A DNA stretch of 64,000 nucleotides from Ectothiorhodospira shaposhnikovii (GCF_016584105.1 NZ_NRSM01000001.1:62001-126000), one strand, 5' to 3'. Shown: positions 9,740-18,328, counted from the stretch's first letter. Numbers and translations: made by a program. Notes: generated from the letters alone by a model not told the origin.

Positions 9740-10696
9740 ATGGAATCACAACCGAGACTGCCGCACTTCCCTGTCGCCTGGTTCGCCATGATCATGGGCC
9801 TGCTGGGCTTCGCCATCGTCTGGGACCGGGCCGATGCCCTGCTGGCCGTCCCCCCGGTCATCGGTGATGCCCTGAGGGGCTTCGCCGTGGTGGCCCTGCT
9901 GGGGGTGGCGGCACTCTATCTGACCAAGCTGGTCCGCCACCGGGAGGCCGTGGTCAAGGAACTCAACCACCCCGTCAAGCGCAACTTCTTCGCCACCATC
10001 TCCATCAGCCTGGTCCTGCTGTCCATCGCCTTCCTGGAGGATGCCCCCGGCCTGTCGCTGGTGCTCTGGTCCGTGGGCGCGGCCCTGCACCTGCTGTTCA
10101 CCCTGTACGTGATGTCAGTGTGGATCAATCACACCAGTTTCCAGATCCAGCACATGAATCCGGCCTGGTTCATCCCCGTGGTGGGTAACATCCTGGTGCC
10201 CATCGCCGGGGTACACCATGCCAGTCCGGAAATCTCCTGGCTGTTCTTCAGCATCGGCCTGGTGTTCTGGATCGTGTTGCTGACCATCGTGTTCTACCGG
10301 ATCATTTTCCATGATCCACTGCCGGAAAGGCTGGTGCCCACCCTGTTCATCCTGGTGGCGCCGCCGGCCGTGGGCTTCATTTCCTATGTCAGCCTGACCG
10401 ACAGCCTGGACCCCTTTGCCCGGGTGCTGTTCTACACCGGCCTGTTCCTGACCCTGCTGCTGTTCTCCCTGGTGGGCCGCTTCGGACGGCTGAAGTTCTT
10501 CATCTCCTGGTGGGCCTATTCATTCCCCATGGCAGCCATGACCCTGGCGGCCATCAAGATGCACGGCCTGACCGGTGATCCCTTCCATTACGTGATCGGC
10601 GTGGTCATGATCGGCGTGCTCACCTTCATCATCGGCGCCCTGCTGATCCGCACGGGCATCGCGATCAGACGCCGGGAGATCTGCGTCGAGGAATGA
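9740..10696 (+). CDS. TDT/SLAC1-family membrane channel or exporter (TehA-like)
   Basis: 318 residues with about ten hydrophobic helices and family features: FPVAWFAMIMGLLGF at the first helix, a basic HPVKRNFFATISIS segment, NPAWFIPVVGNI in the middle, and WWAYSFPMAAMTLA near the end. SLAC1/TehA proteins form trimeric anion channels, and bacterial members are linked to tellurite, malate or sulfite transport. The substrate here is unknown. ATG 9740 begins MESQPRLPHFP, the usual start; the frame extends upstream to 9650 without a good ribosome site. Confidence 0.88.
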   Translation: MESQPRLPHFPVAWFAMIMGLLGFAIVWDRADALLAVPPVIGDALRGFAVVALLGVAALYLTKLVRHREAVVKELNHPVKRNFFATISISLVLLSIAFLEDAPGLSLVLWSVGAALHLLFTLYVMSVWINHTSFQIQHMNPAWFIPVVGNILVPIAGVHHASPEISWLFFSIGLVFWIVLLTIVFYRIIFHDPLPERLVPTLFILVAPPAVGFISYVSLTDSLDPFARVLFYTGLFLTLLLFSLVGRFGRLKFFISWWAYSFPMAAMTLAAIKMHGLTGDPFHYVIGVVMIGVLTFIIGALLIRTGIAIRRREICVEE

Positions 10697-10705
10697 TCCG
10701 GCACC

Positions 10706-11011
10706 TCATTCCGGCGGCCCTGTCCGCGGGGTATCGGCCATCTCGATCCTGATGGCCTTGCCCTGCAGCAGGGCCTCGGAGACCTTTTTGCGGGCAGAGT
10801 CCAGCATGCGGGAAAACGTGCTGCGGGACACCCCCATACTGTCCGCCGCATCCGCCTGATAGCGGCCTTCCAGGTCCGCCAGACGCAGGGCTTCCACTTC
10901 CTCCAGTGCCAGCACGACCTCCTCCAGATCCCGCAGCGGGATGCCGGCCGGCTTGAAGTAGGTACAGTCGGGACGACAGGTGATCCGGCGTGGACCTCGT
11001 GGCCTTGGCAT
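10706..11011 (-). CDS. DUF134 helix-turn-helix protein
   Basis: A 101-residue DUF134 protein, starting MPRPRGPRRI and containing a sigma-region-4-like helix-turn-helix (EALRLADLEGRYQADAAD then MGVSRSTFSRML). These proteins are probable DNA-binding regulators and are often encoded next to NifX/NifB-domain proteins, as here. It is divergent from the NifX-like gene, with an 80-bp shared promoter region holding a palindrome, so it may control itself and its neighbour. The regulatory link is inference. Confidence 0.88.
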   Translation of the reverse strand: MPRPRGPRRITCRPDCTYFKPAGIPLRDLEEVVLALEEVEALRLADLEGRYQADAADSMGVSRSTFSRMLDSARKKVSEALLQGKAIRIEMADTPRTGPPE

Positions 11012-11040
11012 GGGCTGCTCCGTGATGGGTGCTTGTATCT

Positions 11041-11062
11041 ATTATGGTCATATGCGCATAAT
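11041..11062. promoter_or_regulatory. Palindromic candidate operator between DUF134 and NifX-like genes
   Basis: An inverted repeat with arms ATTATG and CATAAT separated by 10 bp, with a CATATG palindrome inside, in the short AT-rich interval between two divergent genes. It is the only clear dyad there, so it is a plausible binding site for the DUF134 protein. No experimental motif for this family is known to me. Confidence 0.4.
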
Positions 11063-11091
11063 TAGCCACGATTCATGACGGAGAAGCCAAC

Positions 11092-11445
11092 ATGCGCATT
11101 GCCGTGACAAGTCAGAATTTTCGCACCATCACCGGTCATGCGGGCAAGTGCCGGCGCTTTCTGGTCTTCGGACCGGGCGCGGCGGATGCCCCGGAGGAAT
11201 TGCAACGCCTGGATCTGCCCATGGAGATGGCCCTGCACGAACACCGGGGACAATCGCATCCGCTCTTCGAGTTGGGGCTCACGGATCTGGTCACCCAGGG
11301 GGCCGGCCCCGGCTTCATGCGGCGCCTGGCGGCTCAGGGTATTCGGGTACATGTGACCAGCGCCACGGACCCGACCTCCGCGGTGCGCAGTCTGCTGGCA
11401 GGAGAGCCCCTGCCGCAACCACTGGAGGGGGCCTGTCGGCATTGA
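11092..11445 (+). CDS. NifX/NifB-domain (dinitrogenase Fe-Mo cofactor) family protein
   Basis: A 117-residue protein of the NifX/NifB/VnfX fold. Features are the start MRIAVTSQNFRTITGHAGKC, a central glycine-containing GAGPGFMRRLAAQGI stretch, and an alternating strand-helix pattern. Stand-alone members outside nif clusters are thought to bind iron-sulfur or iron-molybdenum clusters; this one has few cysteines (one near residue 19, one at the C-terminal CRH). No nitrogenase genes are present. Its divergent partner is a DUF134 regulator. Confidence 0.82.
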   Translation: MRIAVTSQNFRTITGHAGKCRRFLVFGPGAADAPEELQRLDLPMEMALHEHRGQSHPLFELGLTDLVTQGAGPGFMRRLAAQGIRVHVTSATDPTSAVRSLLAGEPLPQPLEGACRH

Positions 11446-11530
11446 AGCGCCCACCGGGCTGCACCGGGACAAAACCAATCCGGCATATCACTGTCTGCTG
11501 ATATGCCCTCACTGAAGGAACGCCATCAGC

Positions 11531-12859
11531 ATGTCCAACAAGCGCCCCACCCGCGGTACCGCCGTCCCCAGTTCACGCCTGAGTCGTCTGTGGCACCTGG
11601 GCATGGCTTCCGGTTCCCTGGCCGCGGGCATCGGTGTGAAAGGACTGATGGAACTGGGTCGCCGTGGCCAGGAGAGCACCCCGGCCCGAATCGCCCTCTC
11701 CGGCCCCCATGCCCAACGTTTCACTCGGCGCCTGGCCCGGATGCGCGGCGCAGTCATGAAAATGGGACAGCTCATGTCCATGGACGGAACCGATATCTTC
11801 ACACCCGAGGCCGCGGAGATCATGAGTGTCCTGCGCCAGAGCGCCGAACCCATGCCACTGGGCCAGCTGGGCGGCGTGCTCAATCGGGAATACGGCAAGG
11901 GCTGGGAGACTCGCTTTGCGCGCATGCATTTCACCCCCATCGCCGCGGCTTCCATCGGTCAGGTCCATCGCGCGGAAACCCGGGATGGACGCCAGCTGGC
12001 CCTCAAGGTCCAGTTCCCCGGTGTGCGCGACAGCATCGACAGCGACATCAGCAACCTTTCCTTCCTGCTGCGCAATTTCCCCCTCATGCCCAGCGGGATT
12101 GACCCGGCCCCCCTGCTGGAAGAAGCCCGCCTGCAACTACATCGGGAAACGGATTATGCCGCTGAAGCGGATGCCATGGAGGCCTATGCAGACCGGGTAG
12201 GTGATGATCCCGATCTCTTCGTCCCCCGCCCCCACCGGGATCTCACCACCGAATGCGTACTGGCCATGGACTTTGCCGAGGGCGAGCCTGTGGACCGGGT
12301 CATGCAGGGTGACTATACCCGTGCAGACCGGGACCGCATCGCCGGCCTGCTGGCGATGCTGAGCTTCCGGGAACTGTTCGAGTTCGGCCTGGTACAGACC
12401 GACCCCAATTTCAGCAACTATCTCTATGATGGCCGTACCCGACGCGTGACACTACTGGACTTTGGTGCCGCCCAGGCAGTGGCCCCGCAGTGGGTGAATA
12501 CCTATCGACGCATGGCGCGAGCGGCGCTGGAAGATGACCGGGATACCCTGCACGATGCATGCGCCACCATGGGCTACATCGGCGACGACACCCCAGCCGG
12601 GGATGTGGAAGAAATGATCCGGCTGCTGCTCATGTCCGCCGAGCCCATCCGCCACCCAGGGCCTTATGATTTTGGTGCCTCGGACCTGTTCGAGCGGGTC
12701 TATCACCGCGGCCGCGAACTGTTCCTGGACGACCGCTTCCGCAATACACCAGTCCCCGGCACCCTGTTCCTGCACCGCAAGTTCATGGGTACCTTCATGC
12801 TGTGCAGGAAGCTGCGGGCGCGGGTGGATATCGGCCGAATGCTGGCAGATCACCTCTGA
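11531..12859 (+). CDS. COQ8/ADCK-like ABC1 family atypical kinase
   Basis: A 442-residue ABC1 protein. It has the family KxGQ motif (KMGQ near residue 77), the alanine-rich loop AAASIGQVH, the lysine strand ALKVQFPG, and a DFG near residue 310. The catalytic-loop sequence QTDPNFSNYLYD resembles eukaryotic COQ8 (QTDPNWSNF) rather than UbiB (HADMHPGN, seen in the ubiB of this window). RQSAEPMPL also matches COQ8. It probably supports ubiquinone or isoprenoid-lipid metabolism. Unlike the local UbiB it has no clear C-terminal membrane helices. Its end overlaps a convergent gene by 10 bp. Confidence 0.85.
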   Translation: MSNKRPTRGTAVPSSRLSRLWHLGMASGSLAAGIGVKGLMELGRRGQESTPARIALSGPHAQRFTRRLARMRGAVMKMGQLMSMDGTDIFTPEAAEIMSVLRQSAEPMPLGQLGGVLNREYGKGWETRFARMHFTPIAAASIGQVHRAETRDGRQLALKVQFPGVRDSIDSDISNLSFLLRNFPLMPSGIDPAPLLEEARLQLHRETDYAAEADAMEAYADRVGDDPDLFVPRPHRDLTTECVLAMDFAEGEPVDRVMQGDYTRADRDRIAGLLAMLSFRELFEFGLVQTDPNFSNYLYDGRTRRVTLLDFGAAQAVAPQWVNTYRRMARAALEDDRDTLHDACATMGYIGDDTPAGDVEEMIRLLLMSAEPIRHPGPYDFGASDLFERVYHRGRELFLDDRFRNTPVPGTLFLHRKFMGTFMLCRKLRARVDIGRMLADHL

Positions 12860-14535
12860 TCCCGAGGCTGCTCACGACGCGTCATCTTGATGTGATACAT
12901 GGCCTCGTCAGCCCGATTGAGGAAATCCTGGGGCTTGTCCGTGTGCCTGAATACCGCCACGCCGACGCTGCAACCCACATTCACCATGTGCCCCTTGGCC
13001 TCGATAGGCAGGGAAATCTGCTCTTCGGCGCGCAGGACCAGCTTGCCCGGATCGGCATTTCTGCCGCCATTCTCCGAAAGCAGCAGGGCAAACTCGTCCC
13101 CACCCAGACGGGCCGCGATATCATCACCACGCACCAGGTTGCGCAGGCGCTCCGCCACCACCTGCAGCACGATATCACCCGCCTCATGTCCCAGCCGGTC
13201 ATTGATGGGCTTGAATCCGTCCAGATCCAGATAAAGCAGCGTCAGGTGACCACCTCCACGCCGGTGCTTTTCCATCCTTCGTCCGAGTTTTTCCATGAAA
13301 CGCCGCCGATTCACCAGCCCGGTCAGGGCATCCGTATTGGCAAGGTCCGCCAAGGTCTGCTGTGAGCGGCGCCGGGCTTCCACCTCCCGGCTCAGATCCC
13401 GGGTGCGGCGGGTGATGATGCCGGCGGCCAGATTGAAGGATCTGGCCAGTTCAGTGAATTCCCCCCAGAACGGCTCCTTGACGAAGACATTGCTCTGGTG
13501 ATCGCGCAAGGCCCGGGTGGCCTGGGTCAGCAGACTCACCGGCCTGAAGATCATGCGCGTGAATACCAGCGCCATGATCAGGCAAAGCAGCAGGACGAAC
13601 AGCACCATCACCAGGAGAAACTGTGCCTGCTCCCGGAGCGCGGCCTTCAAAACCTGAAGCGATACATAAACCACCACATCCCCCAGACCGTGATTCAGGG
13701 GCATCACCACCAGCAGATGGTCACAGACACGGGCTGGTCCACCAGCGGTGGATGGAACCTCAAGGAGGGCGTCACAGATACCGGGGTTCCAGTGGGAATC
13801 CCCGCCGAGATAACGTTCACCATCCGGATCGCCGCGCAGCACCAGCAGGGTTTTTCCGCCCAGATCCTCGTAGGGGAAATCTTCCACCACGGCCAGCAGG
13901 TCATCCATCATTACCAACAGGTGCAAGCTGCCGATGTGCCTGCCATCAAGAACCAGAGGCCCACTGATCCAGAGCCCGGGATGATCACCGTTTTCCGGCC
14001 AGCGAATCTCAAGACTGACCTCCGGATGCCGCAGGAAAGGCGGCTGCATGCCGGACTTACCCAGACGCTCGTCATGGTAGACGCCCGTCACAGGGCTCCC
14101 CTCCATGTCACGAATCCAGATTCCGCCCAGATTCTCCACAGGCTCCAGGGCGTCCCGCAGGATTCGCTCAATGAGTCCGCGGTGGACGGCCTCTCCGGTT
14201 CGCAGATAGGCCTGCAGGCTCAGGCGCATCTGGGTCCGACTGGCCACCAGCTCCAGATGATCGATCATGCGCCGGAACTCCAGGTTCAAGCGCCGCTGCT
14301 GAACCTGGGCGATCCTTTCCAGCCCGGCTTCGGCAATGGACAAAGTGAGGGCACGGGTATGGTGATACTGGACCAGAAACAGCAACCCCTGAGGAATCAG
14401 GGCCACCAGCAGGAACGCCATGAGCAAGCGGGGGCGCAATCCCAGGCTGCGCCACACACGACGTGCCCCGGCACCGGACGTTGCAGCAGGCTCTACATGC
14501 TGCCCGCTGCCATCGCCCCGATCGGCAGGCCCCAT
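12850..14535 (-). CDS. Membrane diguanylate cyclase with periplasmic sensor, HAMP and GGDEF domains
   Basis: 561 residues. A first transmembrane helix (about 35-55), a large periplasmic sensor, a second very hydrophobic helix (about 315-335), a HAMP-like linker starting RMIFRPVSLL, and a GGDEF domain at the C-terminus. The active motif GGDEF is intact, and an inhibitory RxxD site (RGDD) lies five residues before it, so c-di-GMP synthesis with product inhibition is predicted. The frame is open to 15072 across the pirin gene; ATG 14535 has an excellent GAAGGAG site and was chosen. The signal is unknown. Confidence 0.85.
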   Translation of the reverse strand: MGPADRGDGSGQHVEPAATSGAGARRVWRSLGLRPRLLMAFLLVALIPQGLLFLVQYHHTRALTLSIAEAGLERIAQVQQRRLNLEFRRMIDHLELVASRTQMRLSLQAYLRTGEAVHRGLIERILRDALEPVENLGGIWIRDMEGSPVTGVYHDERLGKSGMQPPFLRHPEVSLEIRWPENGDHPGLWISGPLVLDGRHIGSLHLLVMMDDLLAVVEDFPYEDLGGKTLLVLRGDPDGERYLGGDSHWNPGICDALLEVPSTAGGPARVCDHLLVVMPLNHGLGDVVVYVSLQVLKAALREQAQFLLVMVLFVLLLCLIMALVFTRMIFRPVSLLTQATRALRDHQSNVFVKEPFWGEFTELARSFNLAAGIITRRTRDLSREVEARRRSQQTLADLANTDALTGLVNRRRFMEKLGRRMEKHRRGGGHLTLLYLDLDGFKPINDRLGHEAGDIVLQVVAERLRNLVRGDDIAARLGGDEFALLLSENGGRNADPGKLVLRAEEQISLPIEAKGHMVNVGCSVGVAVFRHTDKPQDFLNRADEAMYHIKMTRREQPRDQR

Positions 14536-14670
14536 ATCAGCTCCTTCAGGACAGGATTCCATCGACGATGACATCACAATAGCGCCGTCAGACACCATTG
14601 CAAACAACCACCGTGAACCAATAAAACCCCAGCCTGCCAAAACGGTGAGGCCCTCACGGAGTATTCGGTG

Positions 14671-15372
14671 ATGATCAGGACAAGACACTCCCATGAACGC
14701 GGCCACGCCGATCACGGCTGGCTGCAGTCCCGCCACTCCTTCTCCTTTGCGGATTACTATGACCCCACCTGGATGGGCTGGGGCAATCTGCGCGTCATCA
14801 ACGAGGACCATATCGGCCCGGGGGGCGGTTTTGATACCCACGGCCATCGCGACATGGAGATCATCACCTACGTGATCAGCGGCGAACTGGCCCACCGGGA
14901 CAGCCTGGGCAACGGCACCAACATTCCCCCGGGTGATGTGCAACGCATGAGCGCCGGCAGCGGCATCCGTCACAGCGAATTCAATCATGCCCCGGACCAG
15001 ACCACACACCTGCTGCAGATCTGGATACTCCCCGACCGGAAGGGCATCCCGCCCAGCTATGAGCAGAAACACTTTGCTGACGAAGAAAAGCGTGGACGGC
15101 TATGCCTGCTGGCCTCGCCGGATGGCGCCCAGGGGGCCGTGACCATCCATGCGGATGCCCGTCTGCTGGCCGGCCTGTTCGACGGCGCCGAACAGGCCTC
15201 GCTGGATCTGGATCCGCAACGCCGATACTACGTTCATCTGGTCAGGGGATCGCTCACCGCCAACGGCCATACCCTTGCAGGTGGCGATGCCCTGCTGCTG
15301 ACCGGAGAGACCCGGCTTGCACTGAGCGACGGCGACGGGGCCGAAGTGCTGGTATTCGATCTGACTGCCTGA
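14671..15372 (+). CDS. Pirin family bicupin protein
   Basis: A 233-residue pirin-like protein (YhhW type). The N-terminal cupin has RHSFSFADYYDP, PGGGFDTHGHRDMEIITYV and AGSGIRHSEFNH, giving the metal-binding His/His/His/Glu set. The C-terminal cupin is less conserved. Bacterial relatives show quercetin dioxygenase activity in vitro or act as redox-sensitive cofactors. ATG 14671 with ACGGAG upstream was chosen; an in-frame GTG precedes it directly. Divergent from a diguanylate cyclase. Confidence 0.93.
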   Translation: MIRTRHSHERGHADHGWLQSRHSFSFADYYDPTWMGWGNLRVINEDHIGPGGGFDTHGHRDMEIITYVISGELAHRDSLGNGTNIPPGDVQRMSAGSGIRHSEFNHAPDQTTHLLQIWILPDRKGIPPSYEQKHFADEEKRGRLCLLASPDGAQGAVTIHADARLLAGLFDGAEQASLDLDPQRRYYVHLVRGSLTANGHTLAGGDALLLTGETRLALSDGDGAEVLVFDLTA

Positions 15373-15454
15373 CAGGACGCCATCGTGAGCAATCGATATG
15401 GCGGCAGCTATACTCACACTCTCGACATGGGTTTTTCCGGAGAGCACCCAGGCC

Positions 15455-15925
15455 ATGGTCAAGGCCCAGACACGCACACTGATAAGGCGCCCGCTGGAGC
15501 AGGTCTTTCGTTTCGTCGTCGAAGACTTCGTCACCAACTACCCACGCTGGTCCCCAGAGGTGAAAAGCCTGCGGGTGCTCACCCACGGCCCCATTCAGGT
15601 GGGCTGGACCGGGTGTCAGGTGCGGGTGGACCAGGGACGGCGCACGGAGTCCGACTTCAGGGTGGTTGCACTGGAGCCGGGCCGGCAGGTCACCTTTCGC
15701 GGAATGAAGGACCCCTACCGCATCGATTACCGGTTCGAACCCCTGGATCAACACACCGAATTGCACTTCAGTTTCGAACTGGGGAAACTGAGCCTGCCCC
15801 TGCGCCCGTTTGAAAAGCTCATCCGCCTGGCGGTACAGGAAGGTACCGAACGCACGGTACGCAACCTCAAGGGACTGGCCGAGGCGGAGATCGAACCACC
15901 GCCCCCCTCTCCTGCCGCGGCCTGA
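15455..15925 (+). CDS. SRPBCC (START-like) family protein
   Basis: 156 residues with a polyketide-cyclase/SRPBCC pattern: an N-terminal strand TRTLIRRPLEQVFRFV, the helix VEDFVTNYPRWSPEV, a series of beta strands, and a long amphipathic C-terminal helix. Such helix-grip proteins bind hydrophobic ligands or lipids; the ligand is unknown. The frame opens at 15398, but ATG 15455 (MVKAQTRT) gives the normal start. It lies 36 bp before a LOV-domain gene on the same strand, and the two may be cotranscribed. Confidence 0.75.
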   Translation: MVKAQTRTLIRRPLEQVFRFVVEDFVTNYPRWSPEVKSLRVLTHGPIQVGWTGCQVRVDQGRRTESDFRVVALEPGRQVTFRGMKDPYRIDYRFEPLDQHTELHFSFELGKLSLPLRPFEKLIRLAVQEGTERTVRNLKGLAEAEIEPPPPSPAAA

Positions 15926-15961
15926 AAGCCACCCTGTTCAACCCTCGGAGCCATCAACCCC

Positions 15962-16414
15962 ATGGACTTCATACCCGAAAAAGATGCCTCCGGCCTGATC
16001 CCTTCCGTACTCGCCCAGATCCTGGATACCTGCGTCAACGGCGTGACTCTTTCGGACCCTGATCTGCCGGACAACCCCATTGTCTATGCCAACGCGGTTT
16101 TCGAGCACATGACCGGCTATTCCCGCGCGGAAATCATCGGTCACAACTGCCGCTTTCTGCAGGGAGAGGACCGGGAACAGCCGGCCATCGAGGAAATCCG
16201 CAAGGCCTTGGTGGAAAAACGGGAGGTGGAAGTCACCCTGCGCAATTACCGCAAGGACGGCGCCCTGTTCCATAACCGCCTGAGCATCCGACCCCTGTTC
16301 GATGCCTCCGGCAGACTGATCTACTTCCTGGGCGTGCAGTACGACGTCACCGACCTGGTGAATGCCCAGACCGAAGTGGCCCGGCTGGAGGCACTGCTCC
16401 GGCAGTCCCGTTGA
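15962..16414 (+). CDS. Short LOV blue-light photoreceptor protein
   Basis: A 150-residue protein made of one PAS/LOV domain with short flanking helices and no effector domain. The flavin-adduct motif GHNCRFLQG is complete, with the reactive cysteine at residue 63. The other FMN contacts are present: NYRKDG, FHNRL, and the glutamine in FLGVQYDVT. Upstream SDPDLPDNPIVYAN is typical LOV. It should form the cysteinyl-FMN adduct in blue light and signal through dimer contacts. The nearby diguanylate cyclases are possible partners, which is inference. Start ATG at 15962. Confidence 0.9.
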   Translation: MDFIPEKDASGLIPSVLAQILDTCVNGVTLSDPDLPDNPIVYANAVFEHMTGYSRAEIIGHNCRFLQGEDREQPAIEEIRKALVEKREVEVTLRNYRKDGALFHNRLSIRPLFDASGRLIYFLGVQYDVTDLVNAQTEVARLEALLRQSR

Positions 16415-16457
16415 ACGCGGCGAGCCGGTCTGGCTGGAGGCCTGGGCCATTCCAGGC

Positions 16458-16480
16458 CTTTCTCCCCCAAGGGGAGAAAG
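16458..16480. terminator. Probable terminator hairpin after the LOV gene
   Basis: A perfect 10-bp stem (CTTTCTCCCC with GGGGAGAAAG) and 3-nt loop, 43 bp past the LOV stop codon. A second GGCCT/AGGCC hairpin lies directly before it. There is no long T-run, so termination is inferred from position and stability. Confidence 0.55.
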
Positions 16481-16547
16481 GAGTGTCCGTGACCAAACCC
16501 GGGTTCATGCGGCATTCCCGCTTCGTACGGTTTCCCCCGATTCATGC

Positions 16548-16619
16548 GTCATTCCCGCGCACGCGGGAATCCAGGCACTGACCGAGAATCCTCGACTCCC
16601 GCTTTCGCGGGAGTGACGG
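16548..16619. repeat. Head-to-head pair of REP-like palindromes
   Basis: Two copies of a GTCATTCCCGCGN-GCGGGAATC type extragenic palindrome face each other: copy 1 at 16548-16574 and the inverted copy at 16595-16619, separated by 20 bp. A further partial copy (GCATTCCCGC) begins near 16512. Related copies occur at 52419-52486. This is the usual layout of REP/BIME-like interspersed repeats in proteobacterial genomes. Confidence 0.75.
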
Positions 16620-16869
16620 CACGGGACAGGTGCTTGAGTCGCCGCCGAAGCTGTGGACAAGACTGTGGATGTCATGTCGATACCCCGCTCACCTTCGAGC
16701 AGAGACACCTTGCCAAGAAACAAAACAAAAAACATAGCGCATTGATTTAAAAACACTAAACCACTTGCCACTCGAAGATTTCCGGCGGCGGGAAAGACGA
16801 TCCCGAGCCACGGCCAACCATGGCACACCTGTGCATAACTGCCCCTGAAATAACAGGCGCGGACGAATC

Positions 16870-18198
16870 TCAGGTGATGGCAGGAATGCTGACAACCTGG
16901 TTTCTTCCCTGATGCTTGGCCTGGTACAGAGCCGAATCCGCACGCCGCAGCAGGTCATCGGGATGCTGATCAGAAGCCTGACACTGTGTCAGGCCGAAGC
17001 TGGCCGTGACACCAAACGGGACATCCCGCGCATCGGTCAATCGGATGGCCGCCACGTCGGCCCGGATCTCTTCCGCCACCCAGAAGGCCTGATCCAACAG
17101 AGTATCCGGCAGAAAGATCACGAACTCCTCCCCACCCAGGCGGGCGGGGACATCCGTGCGGCGTAAACGCGCCGTCAGGATGCCTGCAAATGCCACCAGA
17201 ACCTCATCGCCCTTGGCATGACCGTACTGGTCATTGATGGCCTTGAACTCATCCAGGTCCACCATGATCAGGCAGAACGGGGAGGCCGTCCTGCCAACCC
17301 GATCCAGCTCCCGGGACACCACGTCGAAAAAATAGCGGCGGTTGAACAGACCGGTCAGGGCATCACGGATGCTCATTTCCCGCAACTCATGTTCCAGTTG
17401 CTTCTGGCGGGTAATATCCATGACCAGGCCATGCCATAGAGTTCCCCCTTCAGGGGTGCGCTCCGGGGCGGACTGTCCATGCAGCCAGCGAATACTCCCA
17501 CTCACGCAGACGCGGTAATCTAGACTCCAGAACGTCTGCGTGCGCTCCGATTCTTCGACGCTTTGCATCACCCGTTCAACATCATCGGGATGAAAGACCT
17601 CCAACAGCCTGTCCAGGCCATTCTCCACGTCCCCGGGATCGACACCAAAAAGATCACGCATCTGATGGCTGGCGTAGGGTATGCGGTAACTCCCATCGGC
17701 GCGGCGCTCAAACTGGAAGATCATGCCCGGGGCCGCATCGGCGATCTTGCGCAGTGTTTCTTCCACCTTCTGCTGGCGCGAGATATCCAGCGCGGCACCA
17801 GCGATATGCATCAGCCGTCCCTCCTTGAAGATCTTGCGGCAAGTATCCTCGACCCAGATGTAACTGCCCTCGTGGGTCATGATCCGGTAGCGGCGGTTAA
17901 GATCCCGGGTTGAGTCGCCGTGTAGCCAGGCCTCGAATTCCGCCAGGGTCGGCGCCACGTCATCGGGATGTACGAGATGAAACCACCCCCCCGAGGCGGT
18001 GAGTTTCTCGTCATCAATGCGCAGGAACGGGCGCAAGTTGGGTGAAATGTATTCGATGCGATAGGGGGGGACGGCTTCGGTGTAATAGACCACGGCCGGA
18101 GACAGCCTGAGTATCTCGTCCAGCATCGCGGGGAGGCCGGAAGAATTCGTCGGCTTGCTGTCTTCGGCGTCGGACGAGGCGTTCACCGGGGTTACCAA
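16870..18198 (-). CDS. Diguanylate cyclase with tandem PAS domains
   Basis: A 442-residue cytosolic protein. PAS 1 (about 25-140) ends in AGAALDISRQQ, PAS 2 (about 145-270) ends in LVMDITRQK, then a C-terminal GGDEF domain begins IRDALTGLFNRRYF. The active site is GGEEF (near residue 353), with an RxxD inhibitory site (RRTD) five residues before it. It has no membrane helix. The start is TTG at 18198 with weak ribosome-site support; GTG 18186 is an alternative. It converges with the LOV gene, and its PAS domains could sense redox, light or small ligands, which cannot be decided here. Confidence 0.88.
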   Translation of the reverse strand: MVTPVNASSDAEDSKPTNSSGLPAMLDEILRLSPAVVYYTEAVPPYRIEYISPNLRPFLRIDDEKLTASGGWFHLVHPDDVAPTLAEFEAWLHGDSTRDLNRRYRIMTHEGSYIWVEDTCRKIFKEGRLMHIAGAALDISRQQKVEETLRKIADAAPGMIFQFERRADGSYRIPYASHQMRDLFGVDPGDVENGLDRLLEVFHPDDVERVMQSVEESERTQTFWSLDYRVCVSGSIRWLHGQSAPERTPEGGTLWHGLVMDITRQKQLEHELREMSIRDALTGLFNRRYFFDVVSRELDRVGRTASPFCLIMVDLDEFKAINDQYGHAKGDEVLVAFAGILTARLRRTDVPARLGGEEFVIFLPDTLLDQAFWVAEEIRADVAAIRLTDARDVPFGVTASFGLTQCQASDQHPDDLLRRADSALYQAKHQGRNQVVSIPAIT

Positions 18199-18328
18199 AA
18201 GAGATCCACCTGAGAGGGAACCACGGATCTACCTTAGCAGATTTACCGGAATTGCAAGGCGTATCCTGCCCCCCTCCGGCTCCGCCCCTTGCCGGCCAAG
18301 GGCAGGATCAAACCACTTGGCCGGCCTC

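Larger units (their letters stand above)
16415..16869. other. Intergenic region after LOV gene: hairpins, REP-like pair, DnaA-box-like sites
   Basis: 455 bp between convergent genes with no credible CDS. In order it holds a strong hairpin (16458-16480), a head-to-head pair of extragenic palindromes (16548-16619), two sequences close to DnaA boxes (16652-16660 and 16664-16672, each imperfect), an A-rich stretch around 16717-16760, and one perfect TTATNCACA match on the minus strand at 16830-16838. The cluster is suggestive, but it lacks the layout of the two oriC-like arrays near 52.7 and 61.8 kb. Confidence 0.45.

Noticed and set aside
14536-15072. N-terminal extension of the diguanylate cyclase frame across the pirin gene
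   Set aside because: The extension is antisense to pirin; ATG 14535 with a strong ribosome site gives a normal start.
16362-16828. Small open frames in the REP-containing gap
   Set aside because: They run through the palindromes and have no homology or ribosome sites.
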